Assembly (NCBI GenBank): GCA_015222965.1
Contig: JADFWF010000070.1
Location: forward strand, 1-6,196
DNA from: Pseudomonadota bacterium
GTDB taxonomy: Bacteria; Pseudomonadota; Gammaproteobacteria; SZUA-229
DNA: 6,196 nucleotides
Direction: 5' to 3'
The notes beneath the pieces are model-generated. The model made no database searches, was not told the origin of the DNA, and saw only the letters and a program-made list of their open reading frames with translations. Below, piece by piece: positions 5,088 to 6,196 of the stretch (positions are counted from its first letter, which is position 1; every line of letters begins with the position of its first letter). The translations under genes and the position numbers were made by a program.

Positions 5088-6196
5088 ATGGCCATCGCTC
5101 AACTAACACAACATCAGAAGAGACATGCTCTGCCTAAGTTTCGAGTGCCTAAGTTCCGGGCGTTGTTGTTAACTGTTTTTCTATCGTTTTGCATTTCGAC
5201 ACAGGCCATCGCCGATGAGATAACGCTCAACCTGAAAGATGCAGACATCCGTGCGCTCATCAGCACGGTATCTAAATTTACCGGCAAAAACTTTATCATC
5301 GACCCGAGGGTAAAAGCCAAGGTCACGGTCATCTCTGCAAACACGTTGACGCCAGAAGCAGTGTATGAAGTATTTCTTTCTGTGTTACAGGTGCATGGTT
5401 ATGCCGCAGTGCCCACCGGTTCGGTAATAAAAATTGTGCCGGAGGTAAATGCCAAGCAGGGGCCGTTGCCGACTTCGAGTACAAAAGGGAAATATGCTGA
5501 TGATGAGCTGATTACAAAAATCATTCGTCTCGACCATGTGCCGGCATCACAGTTAGTGCCGATACTGCGACCACTGGTGCCTCAGCAGGGGCACCTCGCT
5601 GCATACAATCCAACCAATACTTTAATTATTACTGATCACGCTGGAAACATTAAACGCCTGATGAAAATCATCGCTGGTGTCGATCGCCCTGACAGTGATG
5701 AACTGGAAATTATTCCGCTAAAACATGCCTCTGCTTCAGAGCTGGTTCGCATATTGAACTCGTTAAATGCGGGTGGCTCTGTTAAAGATGCGTCGAAAAA
5801 AATTAAACTGGCAGCAGATGACCGTACTAACAGTATTCTGGTTACCGGTGACCGTGCTTCACGTTTAAGAATAAGGGCAACGATTACCTATCTTGATACC
5901 CCGTTAGAAGATGGTAGTGGTAATACGCACGTTATCTATCTGAAATATGCCAAAGCAGAAAACCTGGTCAAGATATTGACAGGATTAAAAGATCAGGGTG
6001 CAAAGACAGCAGTTACAAAGAGTAAGGTAGCACCGGCAAGGGCGACTACGGGTAGCGTGATAAGTCGGAATGCGATCATTCAGGCAGATGAAGAAACCAA
6101 TGCCTTAATCATTACTGCTGACCCCAATACCATCAAAAATTTAAAAGCAGTGATCCGTCAGTTGGATATTCGGCGTGCACAGGTACTTGTTGAAGC
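5088..6196 (+). CDS. gspD: T2SS outer-membrane secretin GspD, N-terminal part
   Basis: Forms the outer-membrane channel of the T2SS. The reading frame is open to the window edge, giving 369 residues, and the beta-barrel secretin domain lies beyond it. A Sec signal peptide covers residues 1-42: a long basic N-region (1-24), the core ALLLTVFLSFCIS, and AIA before D43. Then come N0 (about 45-118, starting ITLNLKDADIRALISTVSK and holding NFIIDPRVKAKVTV), N1 (140-202, with NTLIITDHAGNIKRL), N2 (205-275, with ADDRTNSILVTGD) and most of N3 (from 280, with ADEETNALIITADP near the end). N0 is the docking site of GspC, encoded just upstream. A linker rich in Lys, Ala and Thr lies within N3 (about 301-325). 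Residues 16-24 hold a doubled PKFR. The frame is intact as far as it goes. Confidence 0.95.
   Translation, partial: MAIAQLTQHQKRHALPKFRVPKFRALLLTVFLSFCISTQAIADEITLNLKDADIRALISTVSKFTGKNFIIDPRVKAKVTVISANTLTPEAVYEVFLSVLQVHGYAAVPTGSVIKIVPEVNAKQGPLPTSSTKGKYADDELITKIIRLDHVPASQLVPILRPLVPQQGHLAAYNPTNTLIITDHAGNIKRLMKIIAGVDRPDSDELEIIPLKHASASELVRILNSLNAGGSVKDASKKIKLAADDRTNSILVTGDRASRLRIRATITYLDTPLEDGSGNTHVIYLKYAKAENLVKILTGLKDQGAKTAVTKSKVAPARATTGSVISRNAIIQADEETNALIITADPNTIKNLKAVIRQLDIRRAQVLVE
5131..5160 (+). repeat. 15-bp tandem duplication in the gspD signal sequence
   Basis: TGCCTAAGTTTCGAG (5131-5145) is followed directly by TGCCTAAGTTCCGGG (5146-5160), 13 of 15 identical and in frame. It encodes PKFR twice (residues 16-19 and 21-24) and lengthens the basic N-region of the GspD signal peptide. 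Confidence 0.8.

Overview
This window looks like chromosomal DNA of a gammaproteobacterium outside the Enterobacterales. It carries parts of a type II secretion system (T2SS), a rhombosortase-type rhomboid protease, and the proteobacterial metX-metW pair. No single gene fixes the genus, and I do not name one. Assignments rest on motif reading, not on database searches.

Layout: a 7-bp tandem repeat lies at the left edge (1-31). On the minus strand gspG (695-1138) is followed by gspH (36-637), which point towards a presumed gspI outside the window. A divergent promoter region (about 1139-1288) separates them from plus-strand genes: an 18-codon leader ORF, the rhombosortase gene rrtA (1289-1897), a 154-bp palindromic dispersed repeat (1932-2085), metX (2199-3356), metW (3353-3997, overlapping metX by ATGA), a 175-bp regulatory gap, gspC (4173-5069) and gspD (5088 to the window edge, incomplete).

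How it fits together: GspC is the inner-membrane connector that binds the N0 domain of the GspD secretin. GspG is the major and GspH a minor pseudopilin. All four are T2SS parts, but here the usual C-D-E-F-G-H order is split into two divergent arms. Between the arms sits a rhombosortase, the rhomboid protease family known to process GlyGly-CTERM proteins, which are T2SS substrates. The locus therefore seems to pair the secretion machine with the enzyme that matures some of its cargo. This pairing is the most interesting feature of the window. metX and metW are methionine biosynthesis genes with no obvious link to secretion.

Other points of interest are the leader ORF with a strong ribosome binding site that ends on the rrtA start codon, the long palindrome built of 9-bp units, operator-like dyads ahead of gspCD, and a duplicated PKFR segment in the GspD signal peptide. 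I see no strong evidence for a wholly new defence or mobile system.
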